Assembly: GCA_040218145.1 (NCBI GenBank)
Contig: JAVJQK010000051.1
Location: forward strand, 1 to 64,000
From: Sandaracinaceae bacterium
GTDB lineage: Bacteria > Myxococcota_A > Polyangia > Polyangiales > Sandaracinaceae
Direction of reading: 5' to 3'
Length of the DNA stretch: 64,000 bases
Both the position numbers and the translations under genes were made by a program. The notes under the pieces were generated by a model that saw only the letters and a list, made by a program, of their open reading frames with translations, was not told the origin of the DNA and did not search any database. This document shows, one piece after another, positions 56,873 through 64,000 of this stretch (the first letter of the stretch is position 1; the number at the start of each line of letters is the position of its first letter).

Positions 56873-58858
56873 ATGCGGCGTCTCCGCCATCTCGTCGTCG
56901 TGACCCTCGCCGCCTCCCTCGTGGCGGTGGGGGCGGCCGCGCAGTTCGAGTCCTCGGGCGCGCCCGCGGGGCTCGGCGCCGAGCTCGACGAGGAGCGCGC
57001 GTGGGCGGAGGCGGAGGAGGGCCACCACATCAAGGCGCGCGAGCTGGCCGAGGCGGTGCTCGAGGCGCGGCCCGACTCGTTCGTCGGCCACTTCGTGCTC
57101 GGCTGGGTGCATCACTACGGGGAGGCGAACTTCGCGCGGGCCCTCTACCACCACGACCGCGCCTACGCGCTGTTCACGGCCGAGCACGGCCAGGAGCCGG
57201 TCCCGCCCGCCCCGTGGCGCTGGCACGCGCGCATGATGCGCGAGCTCGCGATGACCCACGGGGACCTCGAGCACTACGACGAGCAGCTCCGCTGGATGCT
57301 CCTCTACAGCGAGCTCTACGAGCCCGACTTCATCGCGGAGCGCGCCTGGCCGCTGATGAAGCTGCGCCGCTTCGACGACGCGCGCGAGGCCGCGAACCTG
57401 GGTCGGCTCAGCGGCGATCCGCGCCAGGAGGAGCTCGCGCTGAACGCCCTCTGCGCCATCGAGTTCGAGGCGGGCGACGACGAGGCGAGCTACCGCGCGT
57501 GCCGCGAGGCGATGGAGCTGCACGGCGCGAACCCGCAGCTCCAGGGGGCGGTCGACTTCACCAACTTCGCCGAGGCGGCCCGCAGCGTCTTCCGACTGGA
57601 CGAGGCCGAGCGCGTGGGGCTGCTCGCCACCGAGGCGCGCGTCAGCTGGTACGGCAACCCGTGGGTCGAGCTCGGAGAGCTGTACGTGCGCGAGGGGCGC
57701 TTCGTCGAGGCGCTGCACGCGCTCAAGCAGGTCCCCGAATATCGCGAGCGTCGCCCCCCGCACGTGCGCGACGCGGATCGCAACGAGGGCCGGCGGGCGC
57801 TGACCTCGTTCTACCTGGTGGTCGGCGAGGCGAACGAGGCGATCGAGATCGCGCAGAAGGCGCTCGACGCGCCGGATCGCCGCGCGCACATCAGCCGGGA
57901 CCCGCAGCAGGACCGCGCGATCGCCGCGCTCCTGCATCGCGCCGCCGTGCGCCTCCGGGCCGAGCGGAGGGCCGAAGACAACCTGGGCGAGCCCTGGTAC
58001 ACGCGGCTCTGGGGGTTCTTCGAGAACCTCGCCGACCGCGCGCGCGCCGCGCTCAGCGGGCGCGTCGCGGCGCGCAACCTCGCCGACGACGAGCGGCTGG
58101 TCGGCACCTTCCTCATCGGCACGCACCGGAGCGCGGTCATGCCGCCGTGGCTCGCGGGCGAGCTGGTCGACGTGCTCGGCGCCGGCGTGGTCGACGCCGC
58201 CGTACAGAGGGCGCGACGACGCGACGACCGCGCCGGCTCGGACGCCTACTACGACGCCTTCGCGGCGGAGGCGGCGCTCGCGCAGGGCGACACCGCGGAG
58301 GCCGACCGGCTCGCGGCCCAGGCGCTCGCCGCCCTCAACCCCGCCGAGGCGATGCTGCGCGCGCGGACCCTCGCCGTGCGCGCGGAGGCGGCGCGCCGGG
58401 ACGACGACGTGCCGCGCGCGACCCGGGCCTACGGCGAGGCGTTCCAGGTCGACCCCGGCGTCTTCCGCCGCATGGGGTTCGAGGTGCCGGTCCGCTACGA
58501 CGTCCGAGGGGACGGCTTCGCCGAGGACCTCGCGGATCTCGTCTCGGGCAGCCCGCGCTTCACCACCGCCGACTGGGGCATGCGCGTGGAGGTCCGCGGA
58601 GACCGCTCGCGCGCCCGGATCTGCCTCCGAGACGGCGGCGGCGCGGAGCTCGGCTGCGCGGAGGCCGACGCGTCGGCGGAGGGCGAGGACGCGGACGAGC
58701 TCGCGGCGCGCCTGGTGCGGGACTTTCACCAGCAGGCCTTCGCGCCGCGGGTGGATCTCAGCCAGTCCGACGTCAGCTCGCTCGACGGCAGCAACCGGGT
58801 CAGCCGCGACCCGCTCCGCACGATGTTCGGGCACGAGCCGCCTCCCCGCGACGAATGA
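56873..58858 (+). CDS. Exported TPR protein of the MoxR operon
   Basis: 661 residues. Signal peptide LVVVTLAASLVAVGAAAQ. Several tetratricopeptide-like pairs (AEEGHHIKARELAEAVLEAR, WVELGELYVREGRFVEALHA, FYLVVGEANEAIEIAQKALD) run to about residue 500. A C-terminal domain of about 130 residues (VPVRYDVRGDGFAEDLADLV, RARICLRDGGGAELGCAEAD) follows. It is two bases after moxR and certainly in the same operon. It occupies the place often taken by a VWA protein in MoxR loci, so it may be the periplasmic scaffold for the system. Confidence 0.82.
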   Translation: MRRLRHLVVVTLAASLVAVGAAAQFESSGAPAGLGAELDEERAWAEAEEGHHIKARELAEAVLEARPDSFVGHFVLGWVHHYGEANFARALYHHDRAYALFTAEHGQEPVPPAPWRWHARMMRELAMTHGDLEHYDEQLRWMLLYSELYEPDFIAERAWPLMKLRRFDDAREAANLGRLSGDPRQEELALNALCAIEFEAGDDEASYRACREAMELHGANPQLQGAVDFTNFAEAARSVFRLDEAERVGLLATEARVSWYGNPWVELGELYVREGRFVEALHALKQVPEYRERRPPHVRDADRNEGRRALTSFYLVVGEANEAIEIAQKALDAPDRRAHISRDPQQDRAIAALLHRAAVRLRAERRAEDNLGEPWYTRLWGFFENLADRARAALSGRVAARNLADDERLVGTFLIGTHRSAVMPPWLAGELVDVLGAGVVDAAVQRARRRDDRAGSDAYYDAFAAEAALAQGDTAEADRLAAQALAALNPAEAMLRARTLAVRAEAARRDDDVPRATRAYGEAFQVDPGVFRRMGFEVPVRYDVRGDGFAEDLADLVSGSPRFTTADWGMRVEVRGDRSRARICLRDGGGAELGCAEADASAEGEDADELAARLVRDFHQQAFAPRVDLSQSDVSSLDGSNRVSRDPLRTMFGHEPPPRDE

Positions 58859-58976
58859 TCTGAATAGAGCTCGCGCCGCTCGCGTCCGGCGCCGGGGAGC
58901 CTGCATCCGGGGCATTTGTCACCGGATGAGCCGCCGATCGGCTACTCTGGCTCTCGAAAATTACCGGGGAGGTCTC

Positions 58977-59723
58977 ATGAGGGAGCTTGGAATGCGTGCG
59001 GCGCTGGTCGCCGCGTCGGTCTTCGCAGCTTGGTCGATGGGGGTCGCGGACGCCGAGGCCCAGTACTGCCAGAGCAACGTGGAGTGTGGCGACGGTTACG
59101 CCTGCCAGGGCGGCACGTGCGTGCAGGTCGGCGCGCAGGTTCAGGTCCAGGTCCAGGGCGGCCAGGGCGGCGCGCAGGTGCAGGGCGGCGCGCAGGTTCA
59201 GGGGCAGGGCCAGTACCAGCAGCAGCCGCCGCCTCCGCCCCCGCAGGGTGGGTACGCGCAGCCGCAGCCCTACGCGCAGCCGCAGCCCATGTACCAGCAG
59301 CAGCGCCCGACGCAGACCGTGACGCGCCCGATCTGGGGGCTCATCGGGCCGGGCATCGGCCTGCTCGCCGGCGGCTACGTGGCCAACATCTTCGTCAGCC
59401 TCATCGGCGGCCTGGCCATCGGGCTCGACGACACCGTGGGCGGCACCACGACGTACTCGGGGAGCGACTTCTTCTACTACGGCCTCATCCCGGTCATCGG
59501 CCCCATCGCGCAGATGGTGGTGGTCCAGGCGGACGAGGGCTGGATGCCCTGGCTCATCCTCGACTCGATCCTGCAGGTGGGCGGCCTGACGATGATCATC
59601 ATCGGCGCGAGCATCCAGCAGGAGGTTCAGGTCTACGCGGACCTGGGAGACGGCGTGGACCTCGCGGTGACGCCGACCTTCTCGCACCAGGGCGGCGGCC
59701 TCACGGCGACCCTCCGCTACTGA
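58977..59723 (+). CDS. Exported Gln-rich protein with C-terminal membrane segments
   Basis: 248 residues. Signal peptide ending ADAEA, then CQSNVECGDGYACQGGTC, an EB-like knot. A Gln/Val/Gly repeat stretch follows (QVQVQGGQGGAQVQGGAQVQ) and a Gln/Pro-rich stretch (about residues 45-110), and then two or three hydrophobic segments (WGLIGPGIGLLAGGYVANIF, YYGLIPVIGPIAQMVVV, WLILDSILQVGGLTMIIIGA). GGGGAGG six bases before the ATG at 58977 fixes the start. TACTCT (58943-58948) may be the -10. Function unknown. Confidence 0.72.
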   Translation: MRELGMRAALVAASVFAAWSMGVADAEAQYCQSNVECGDGYACQGGTCVQVGAQVQVQVQGGQGGAQVQGGAQVQGQGQYQQQPPPPPPQGGYAQPQPYAQPQPMYQQQRPTQTVTRPIWGLIGPGIGLLAGGYVANIFVSLIGGLAIGLDDTVGGTTTYSGSDFFYYGLIPVIGPIAQMVVVQADEGWMPWLILDSILQVGGLTMIIIGASIQQEVQVYADLGDGVDLAVTPTFSHQGGGLTATLRY

Positions 59724-59730
59724 AGCCCGC

Positions 59731-61338
59731 TCAGAAAGGATTGCCGGGGACGGGCCGCGCGTCTGCGACGCGTCGGTCCGCGTCCGCGGCAGGGCGGTAC
59801 GGGCTGGCCGGCACCGTCACCGCGGGCGCCGCGGGCGCCGAGTACGGGCTCTCGGGAACCTCCACGCGTCGCGGCGAGCCCAGGCGCGCGGCCGCACCGC
59901 GCGTCGAGGCGCGCGGCGCCCGTGCCCGGCCTTCGCCGAGCCGCGGGTTTCGCTCGAGCGCACGATCGATCGCGGCGTGGACCTCGGTGAGGCTCACGCC
60001 CTCGTCGGCGGGCGCGGGGTCGCGACGCGACGTGCTCGCGCGGCGACGGCGCGACGCGCGGTAGCTGCGCGCGCTCCGATCCGCGTCCTCCGCGTCGGTG
60101 AGCGCGTCTTCGTCCCCCGACGACATCGCGTCGTCGACCGGCTCGGACTCGAGCGTCGGCGCCGGGGCGCGGCGAGGCGTCCAGACCGGCGGCGGGCGGA
60201 GGTTCGCGACGGCGATCTCGGCCGCGGTGGGCGCGCGCTGCGAAGCGACGTCGTCGAGCGCGTCCGCGTCCGTCTCGAACGGGGCGCGCGCCTCCTCGAA
60301 CGGAGCCGACGCGTCGACGTCCGCCCACGCGAAGGTCAGCAGCGCGACGGCCGCGGCGGCGGCGGCGGCGAGCCCGGTCCGCGCCCAGCCCGGCGTGCCC
60401 GAGGTCCGCGCGCGACGCCGCGGCGCCCCGGCGTCCTCGCGCCGTGTCCCGCGCGGCGCGGCGCGCTCCTCGGGGATCCCCTCCGTCACGATGCCCTCCA
60501 GGGCCTGACGCAGCGCGGTGGCGGAGCGTGGGCGCGCGTCGGGCTCCTTCTCGAGGGTCTTCAGGATCAGCGCGTCGAGCGCGGGAGAGACGTCGCTCCG
60601 CTCGTCGCGGAGGCTGCGCACCGGCTCGCGCGTGACGGCGAGCGCGACCACGTGCGGGCTCGTGCCGGGGCGCTCGAAGGGCGAGTAGCCGATGAGCATC
60701 TCGTGCAGCACGGTGCCGATCGCGAAGACGTCCGAGCGCGGATCGAGGGGAAGCCCGCGCGCCTGCTCGGGCGACATGTGCTCCGGCGTGCCGACCGTCT
60801 GCCCGTCCAGGGTCAGCCGCGGGTTCTGCTCGCGCTCGCGCGGCGTGCACACACCGAAGTCGCAGAGCTTGAGCACGCGCCGCCCGTCGCTCTCCTCGTG
60901 CAGCACGAGGTTGCAGGGCTTGACGTCGCGGTGCACCCAGCCGGCCTCGTGTGTGGCCTCGAGCGCCGCGGCGAGCTGCGCGCCGAGGTCGAGCGTCTCC
61001 TCGACCGAGAGCCGGCCGCGGCCCTGGATGTGCTCGGCGAGCGTCTCGCCGCGCAGCCGCTCCATCACCACGTACGGCGTCCCGTCCTCGAGCGTGCCCA
61101 CGTCGTGCACCTGCGGGACGTGTCGCGAGTGGATGGAGGCCAGCGCGCGGGTCTCCCGATCGAAGCGCCCCTGGATCTTCGCCACCATCACGCGGCGCAA
61201 GACCTTGATGGCGACGACGTGCCCGAGCGCCTCGTGCTGGGCCTCGTAGACGTGCGCGGTGGCGCCGTTTCCGATGCGCTCTCGCAGGACGTATTTGCCG
61301 ATGCGGGCACCGGGCTCGAGGGACGCGTGGGAGCTCAT
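59731..61338 (-). CDS. Membrane-anchored Ser/Thr protein kinase
   Basis: 535 residues. Kinase domain: glycine loop IGNGATAHVYEA (22-33), Lys45 in VAIKVL, HRDVKPCN (136-143), DFG (160-162), MSPEQ. A hydrophobic Ala-rich helix follows (TGLAAAAAAAVALLTFAW, about 335-352), then about 180 residues of Arg/Ala/Pro/Asp-rich sequence with SPYSAPAAP and ASPYRPA elements. It is not close to the kinase at 19059 beyond the catalytic domain. GGAGGG before the ATG at 61338 supports the start. It is convergent with the Gln-rich gene, 8 bases apart. Confidence 0.92.
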   Translation of the reverse strand: MSSHASLEPGARIGKYVLRERIGNGATAHVYEAQHEALGHVVAIKVLRRVMVAKIQGRFDRETRALASIHSRHVPQVHDVGTLEDGTPYVVMERLRGETLAEHIQGRGRLSVEETLDLGAQLAAALEATHEAGWVHRDVKPCNLVLHEESDGRRVLKLCDFGVCTPREREQNPRLTLDGQTVGTPEHMSPEQARGLPLDPRSDVFAIGTVLHEMLIGYSPFERPGTSPHVVALAVTREPVRSLRDERSDVSPALDALILKTLEKEPDARPRSATALRQALEGIVTEGIPEERAAPRGTRREDAGAPRRRARTSGTPGWARTGLAAAAAAAVALLTFAWADVDASAPFEEARAPFETDADALDDVASQRAPTAAEIAVANLRPPPVWTPRRAPAPTLESEPVDDAMSSGDEDALTDAEDADRSARSYRASRRRRASTSRRDPAPADEGVSLTEVHAAIDRALERNPRLGEGRARAPRASTRGAAARLGSPRRVEVPESPYSAPAAPAVTVPASPYRPAADADRRVADARPVPGNPF

Positions 61339-61457
61339 GCCCTCCACGAACCGCAACCATCGTGCCGGCTTCCTTCAGGCCGCCGAACCATGCACCCCGA
61401 GGCGCAGCGATTGCGCGCCGTGGCGCATCGCCACGCGCACTCCGGGCCGCGCACGCC

Positions 61458-62363
61458 TCAGAAGTGCCAGGGGAACTTGGTGAAGTCCTTGTCGCGCTTC
61501 TCCAGGAAGGCGTCGCGCCCCTCCTGGGCCTCGTCGGTGGCGTAGCCGAGGCGCGTGGCCTCGCCGGCGAAGATCTGCTGCCCGACCAGCCCGTCGTCGA
61601 TCATGTTCATCGCGAACTTGAGCATCCGGATGGCGGTCGGGCTCTTGGTCACGATCTCCTTCGCCCAGTCGAGGGCGAACGACTCCAGCTCGGCGTGGGG
61701 CACGACGGCGTTGACCATGCCCATGTCGGCCGCCTGCTGCGCCGTGTAGTTCCCGCCGACGAAGAAGATCTCGCGCGCCTTCTTCTGGCCCACCATGCGC
61801 GCGAGGTAGGCGCTCCCGTAGCCCGCGTCGTAGCTCGCGACGTCGGCGTCGGTCTGCTTGAACACCGCGTGCTCCTCGCTCGCGATCGTCAGGTCGCAGA
61901 CCACGTGCAGGCTGTGACCGCCGCCGACCGCCCAGCCCGGCGCCACGCACATGACGACCTTGGGCATGAAGCGGATGAGGCGCTGGACCTCGAGGATGTG
62001 CAGCCGGCCGAGCCGCGCGGGATCGACGCCGCCCGCGCCCTCGTACTTGTAGCCGTCCTTGCCGCGGATGCGCTGGTCGCCGCCCGAGCAGAACGCCCAG
62101 CCGCCGTCCTTCGGCGAGGGGCCGTTGCCCGTGAGGATCACGCAGCCGACGTCGCTCCACATGCGCGCGTGGTCGAGCGCGCGGTACAGCTCGTCCACCG
62201 TGTGCGGGCGGAACGCGTTGCGCACCTCGGGCCGATCGAAGGCGATGCGGACGCAGCCGAGGTCCTTCGCGCGGTGGTAGGTGATGTCGGTGAAGTCGAG
62301 GCCCTCGACCTCGGTCCAGCGCGCGGGGTCGAAGATGTCCGAGACCTTGCGAGTGTCGCCCAT
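61458..62363 (-). CDS. menB: 1,4-dihydroxy-2-naphthoyl-CoA synthase
   Basis: 301 residues. Catalyses the ring closure of o-succinylbenzoyl-CoA in menaquinone synthesis. The crotonase fold carries MenB-specific features: ITYHRAKDLGCVRIAFDRPE, AFCSGGDQRIRGKDGYKYEG, GWAVGGGHSLHVVCDLTIAS, DAGYGSAYLARMVGQKKARE and the hallmark C-terminus FTKFPWHF. No other men gene is in the window. It is divergent from another crotonase across 55 bases; TATGAC lies 6 bases from its ATG and no ribosome site is seen, so it is probably leaderless. Confidence 0.95.
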   Translation of the reverse strand: MGDTRKVSDIFDPARWTEVEGLDFTDITYHRAKDLGCVRIAFDRPEVRNAFRPHTVDELYRALDHARMWSDVGCVILTGNGPSPKDGGWAFCSGGDQRIRGKDGYKYEGAGGVDPARLGRLHILEVQRLIRFMPKVVMCVAPGWAVGGGHSLHVVCDLTIASEEHAVFKQTDADVASYDAGYGSAYLARMVGQKKAREIFFVGGNYTAQQAADMGMVNAVVPHAELESFALDWAKEIVTKSPTAIRMLKFAMNMIDDGLVGQQIFAGEATRLGYATDEAQEGRDAFLEKRDKDFTKFPWHF

Positions 62364-62418
62364 GGCGCGGTCATAGATCGGTTCGCGGCGCCGTGCAGCC
62401 TGGGGTAGACCATGGCCC

Positions 62419-63216
62419 ATGAGCGAAGACCGCGTCCTGGTGAAGCGCGACGGCCCCGTCGCCCACGTCTCCCTCAACCGCCCCGAGAAGCGCAACGGGC
62501 TCGACCTCGCGATGTTCGAGGGCATCATCGAGGCGGGCAAGGCGCTGAAGGCCGACCCCAGCGTCCGCGCGGTGGTGCTCTCGGGCGAGGGCCCGGCCTT
62601 CTGCGCGGGGCTCGACTTCCAGGCGTTCATGGCGTCGGGCGACGTGGGCAAGAAGCTCCTCGAGCGGCCCGACGACAGCCCGGCCAACCTCGCGCAGCGG
62701 GTCGGCTGGATCTGGCAGGAGGTGCCCGTCCCGGTCATCGCGGCGCTCCACGGCTTCGTCTTCGGCGGCGGCCTGCAGATCGCGCTCGGGGCGGACGTGC
62801 GCTACGTGCACCCCGAGACGCAGCTCAGCGTGATGGAGATCCGCTGGGGCCTCATCCCGGACATGGGCATCACCAAGACCCTGCCCGGGCTCGTGCGCCC
62901 CGACGTGGCGCGCGAGCTGACGTTCACGGGCCGCCGTGTCTCCGGGGAAGAGGCAGTGCAGCTCGGCCTCGCCACGCGGCTGAGCGCCGAGCCGCTGAAG
63001 GACGCGCTCGAGACGGCCCACGCCATCGCGGCGAACAGCCCGCACGCCATCCGCAACGGCAAGCGGCTCTGGCAGGAGGCGCCCTCGATGTCCGTGGCGG
63101 ACGCGTTCCTGCGCGAGACCGAGCTGCAGCTCGAGCTGCTCGGCAGCAAGAACCAGATGGAGGCGGTCACGGCCGGCTTCGCCAAGCGCCCGCCGTCGTT
63201 CGAGGACCCCGACTGA
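62419..63216 (+). CDS. Enoyl-CoA hydratase/isomerase family protein (crotonase)
   Basis: 265 residues. VSLNRPEKRNGLDLAMFEGI opening, oxyanion-hole segments FCAGLDFQAFM and ALHGFVFGGGLQIALGADVR, then WGLIPDMGITKTLPGLV. One of the two Glu residues of true enoyl-CoA hydratases is not evident, as LIPDMG replaces the usual PExG. A different crotonase reaction is therefore likely. TAGACC lies 7 bases before the ATG. It is convergent with the acyltransferase gene. Confidence 0.88.
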   Translation: MSEDRVLVKRDGPVAHVSLNRPEKRNGLDLAMFEGIIEAGKALKADPSVRAVVLSGEGPAFCAGLDFQAFMASGDVGKKLLERPDDSPANLAQRVGWIWQEVPVPVIAALHGFVFGGGLQIALGADVRYVHPETQLSVMEIRWGLIPDMGITKTLPGLVRPDVARELTFTGRRVSGEEAVQLGLATRLSAEPLKDALETAHAIAANSPHAIRNGKRLWQEAPSMSVADAFLRETELQLELLGSKNQMEAVTAGFAKRPPSFEDPD

Positions 63217-63217
63217 G

Positions 63218-64000
63218 CTACTCGTGGGCCAGGAGATCGAGCTGCGACTGCACGCCGGCGCGGATCAGCTCGTCGAACGCCGCGACCTGCGCCGCTGACA
63301 CCGGGCCCTCGCCCGTCACGCCGACCTGGGCCGGGTACACGGGCGGGGCGAAGCGATAGCGCAGCTTGGCGGGCGTCGGGATGTGGGGCAGCGGGCCGAA
63401 GGCGAGCCCCCAGGGCAGCGACAGGTGCACGGGCCAGATGTGCGCGCGGGCGATCTGCGGCAGCCGCAGCGCCTCGGCGAAGCGGCGCCCGTCGGAGAGC
63501 ACCATCAGCGTCTCGTGCGCGCCCGCGTTGGCCACCGGGATCACGGGCACGTTCGCCTCGAGCGCGAGCCGGGCGTAGCCCGTGCGCCCCGCGAACTGCA
63601 CGTGATAGCGGTCCTTGTACGGCCGCCAGACGTCGAGGTCGCCGCCCGGCATGACGAGCAGGTCCTGCTTCCACTGGGTCAGCACCCGGCTCGCCACCTT
63701 GCGGTCGCCGCGGACCACGCCTCGCGACGAGAAGAACTCGCCGGTGACGGAGTTGCTGAAGAGCATCTCGTGGGCCGCGGGGTGGATGGGGCGCACGGTG
63801 CCGAAGTGCGTGTACCAGGCCCAGAGGAGGCCCCAGCTGTCGAGGAAGAGGGTGCCGCCGCTGTGGTTGCTGACCACCATGGCGGGGGCCTCGGGCACGT
63901 GGTGCCAGCCGGCCACCTCGACCCGGAAGTAGCGGCGGCGAGGGCCGAAGACCGCGCCGAGCCAGCGACGCAGGCCCTCGACCCGGACCGGGTCGTAGTC
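63218..64000 (-). CDS. Lysophospholipid/glycerol-3-phosphate acyltransferase-like protein (5' end cut by window)
   Basis: The frame is open to the right edge, adding 28 residues (DYDPVRVEGLRRWLGAVFGP and on) before the first GTG at 63916. The PlsC-type motif I appears as VSNHSGGTLFLDSWGL, where the usual NHxxxxD is stretched by one residue (NHSGGTLFLD). Motif II-III equivalents are FFSSRGVVRGDRKVAS and VMPGGDLDVWRPYKDRY. VPVIPVANAGAHETLMVLSD matches motif IV. It resembles the diacylglycerol-acyltransferase-like group of PlsC relatives. It ends two bases after the crotonase stop. Confidence 0.8.
   Translation of the reverse strand, partial: DYDPVRVEGLRRWLGAVFGPRRRYFRVEVAGWHHVPEAPAMVVSNHSGGTLFLDSWGLLWAWYTHFGTVRPIHPAAHEMLFSNSVTGEFFSSRGVVRGDRKVASRVLTQWKQDLLVMPGGDLDVWRPYKDRYHVQFAGRTGYARLALEANVPVIPVANAGAHETLMVLSDGRRFAEALRLPQIARAHIWPVHLSLPWGLAFGPLPHIPTPAKLRYRFAPPVYPAQVGVTGEGPVSAAQVAAFDELIRAGVQSQLDLLAHE

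Overview
The window reads as chromosomal DNA of a high-GC Myxococcota bacterium, probably Polyangiales and Sandaracinus-like. That placement is inferred from gene content, not from a marker gene. Support: about 70% GC with dense packing; two eukaryote-type Ser/Thr kinases with long low-complexity tails; an AgmX/PglI-type protein; many lipoproteins with Asp/Gly/Ala-rich segments; and MopE-type CDDGVDDDCDG repeats. I saw no rRNA, tRNA, CRISPR array or complete mobile element. No gap between genes exceeds about 300 bases.

Layout. 1-0.44 kb: the end of an IS3-family insertion sequence beside the 3' remnant of a murein endopeptidase-like gene. 0.5-7.7 kb: a TerB-like protein, small lipoproteins, a rhomboid-like membrane protein, a pirin, an RCC1/MopE surface protein of lower GC, and two lipoproteins sharing one repeated domain. 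8-13.4 kb: Hsp20, 2-oxoglutarate dehydrogenase E1 (sucA) and an AidB-like acyl-CoA dehydrogenase. 13.4-18.9 kb: a LysR-GNAT-DUF2961 operon and three unknowns. 19-24 kb: a kinase with a Ser/Ala/Glu repeat tail and PEGA-like end, exported proteins, and a response regulator. 24-29.3 kb: prolyl oligopeptidase, DUF423, HPF, a class V aminotransferase, a CPXCG protein and Uma2. 29.4-34.3 kb: a GldA-GldF-GldG-DUF4340 ABC operon. 34.5-40.2 kb: an extensin-like peptidase, a sterol desaturase and a 1214-residue Cys-rich repeat lipoprotein. 40.2-44.2 kb: an SDR-SDR-acetoacetate decarboxylase operon divergent from tetR-lipoprotein across two palindromes. 44.2-47.4 kb: a GT-C glycosyltransferase and a FetAB-like transporter. 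47.4-50.9 kb: a long REP-like palindrome, then a four-gene ABC-2 operon ending in a PP2C-like protein, every junction a GTGA overlap. 50.9-58.9 kb: an AgmX-like protein divergent from a DUF58-transglutaminase-MoxR-TPR operon. 59-64 kb: a Gln-rich exported protein, a second kinase, MenB, a crotonase and a partial acyltransferase.

Working together: much of the window concerns the cell envelope, with two ABC-2 operons, the MoxR/transglutaminase operon, AgmX, many lipoproteins and two membrane-anchored kinases. Central metabolism appears as sucA and menB. A recurrent theme is a TAnnnT-like hexamer 6-10 bases upstream of start codons that lack a Shine-Dalgarno sequence, which suggests that leaderless or very short-leader mRNAs are common here.
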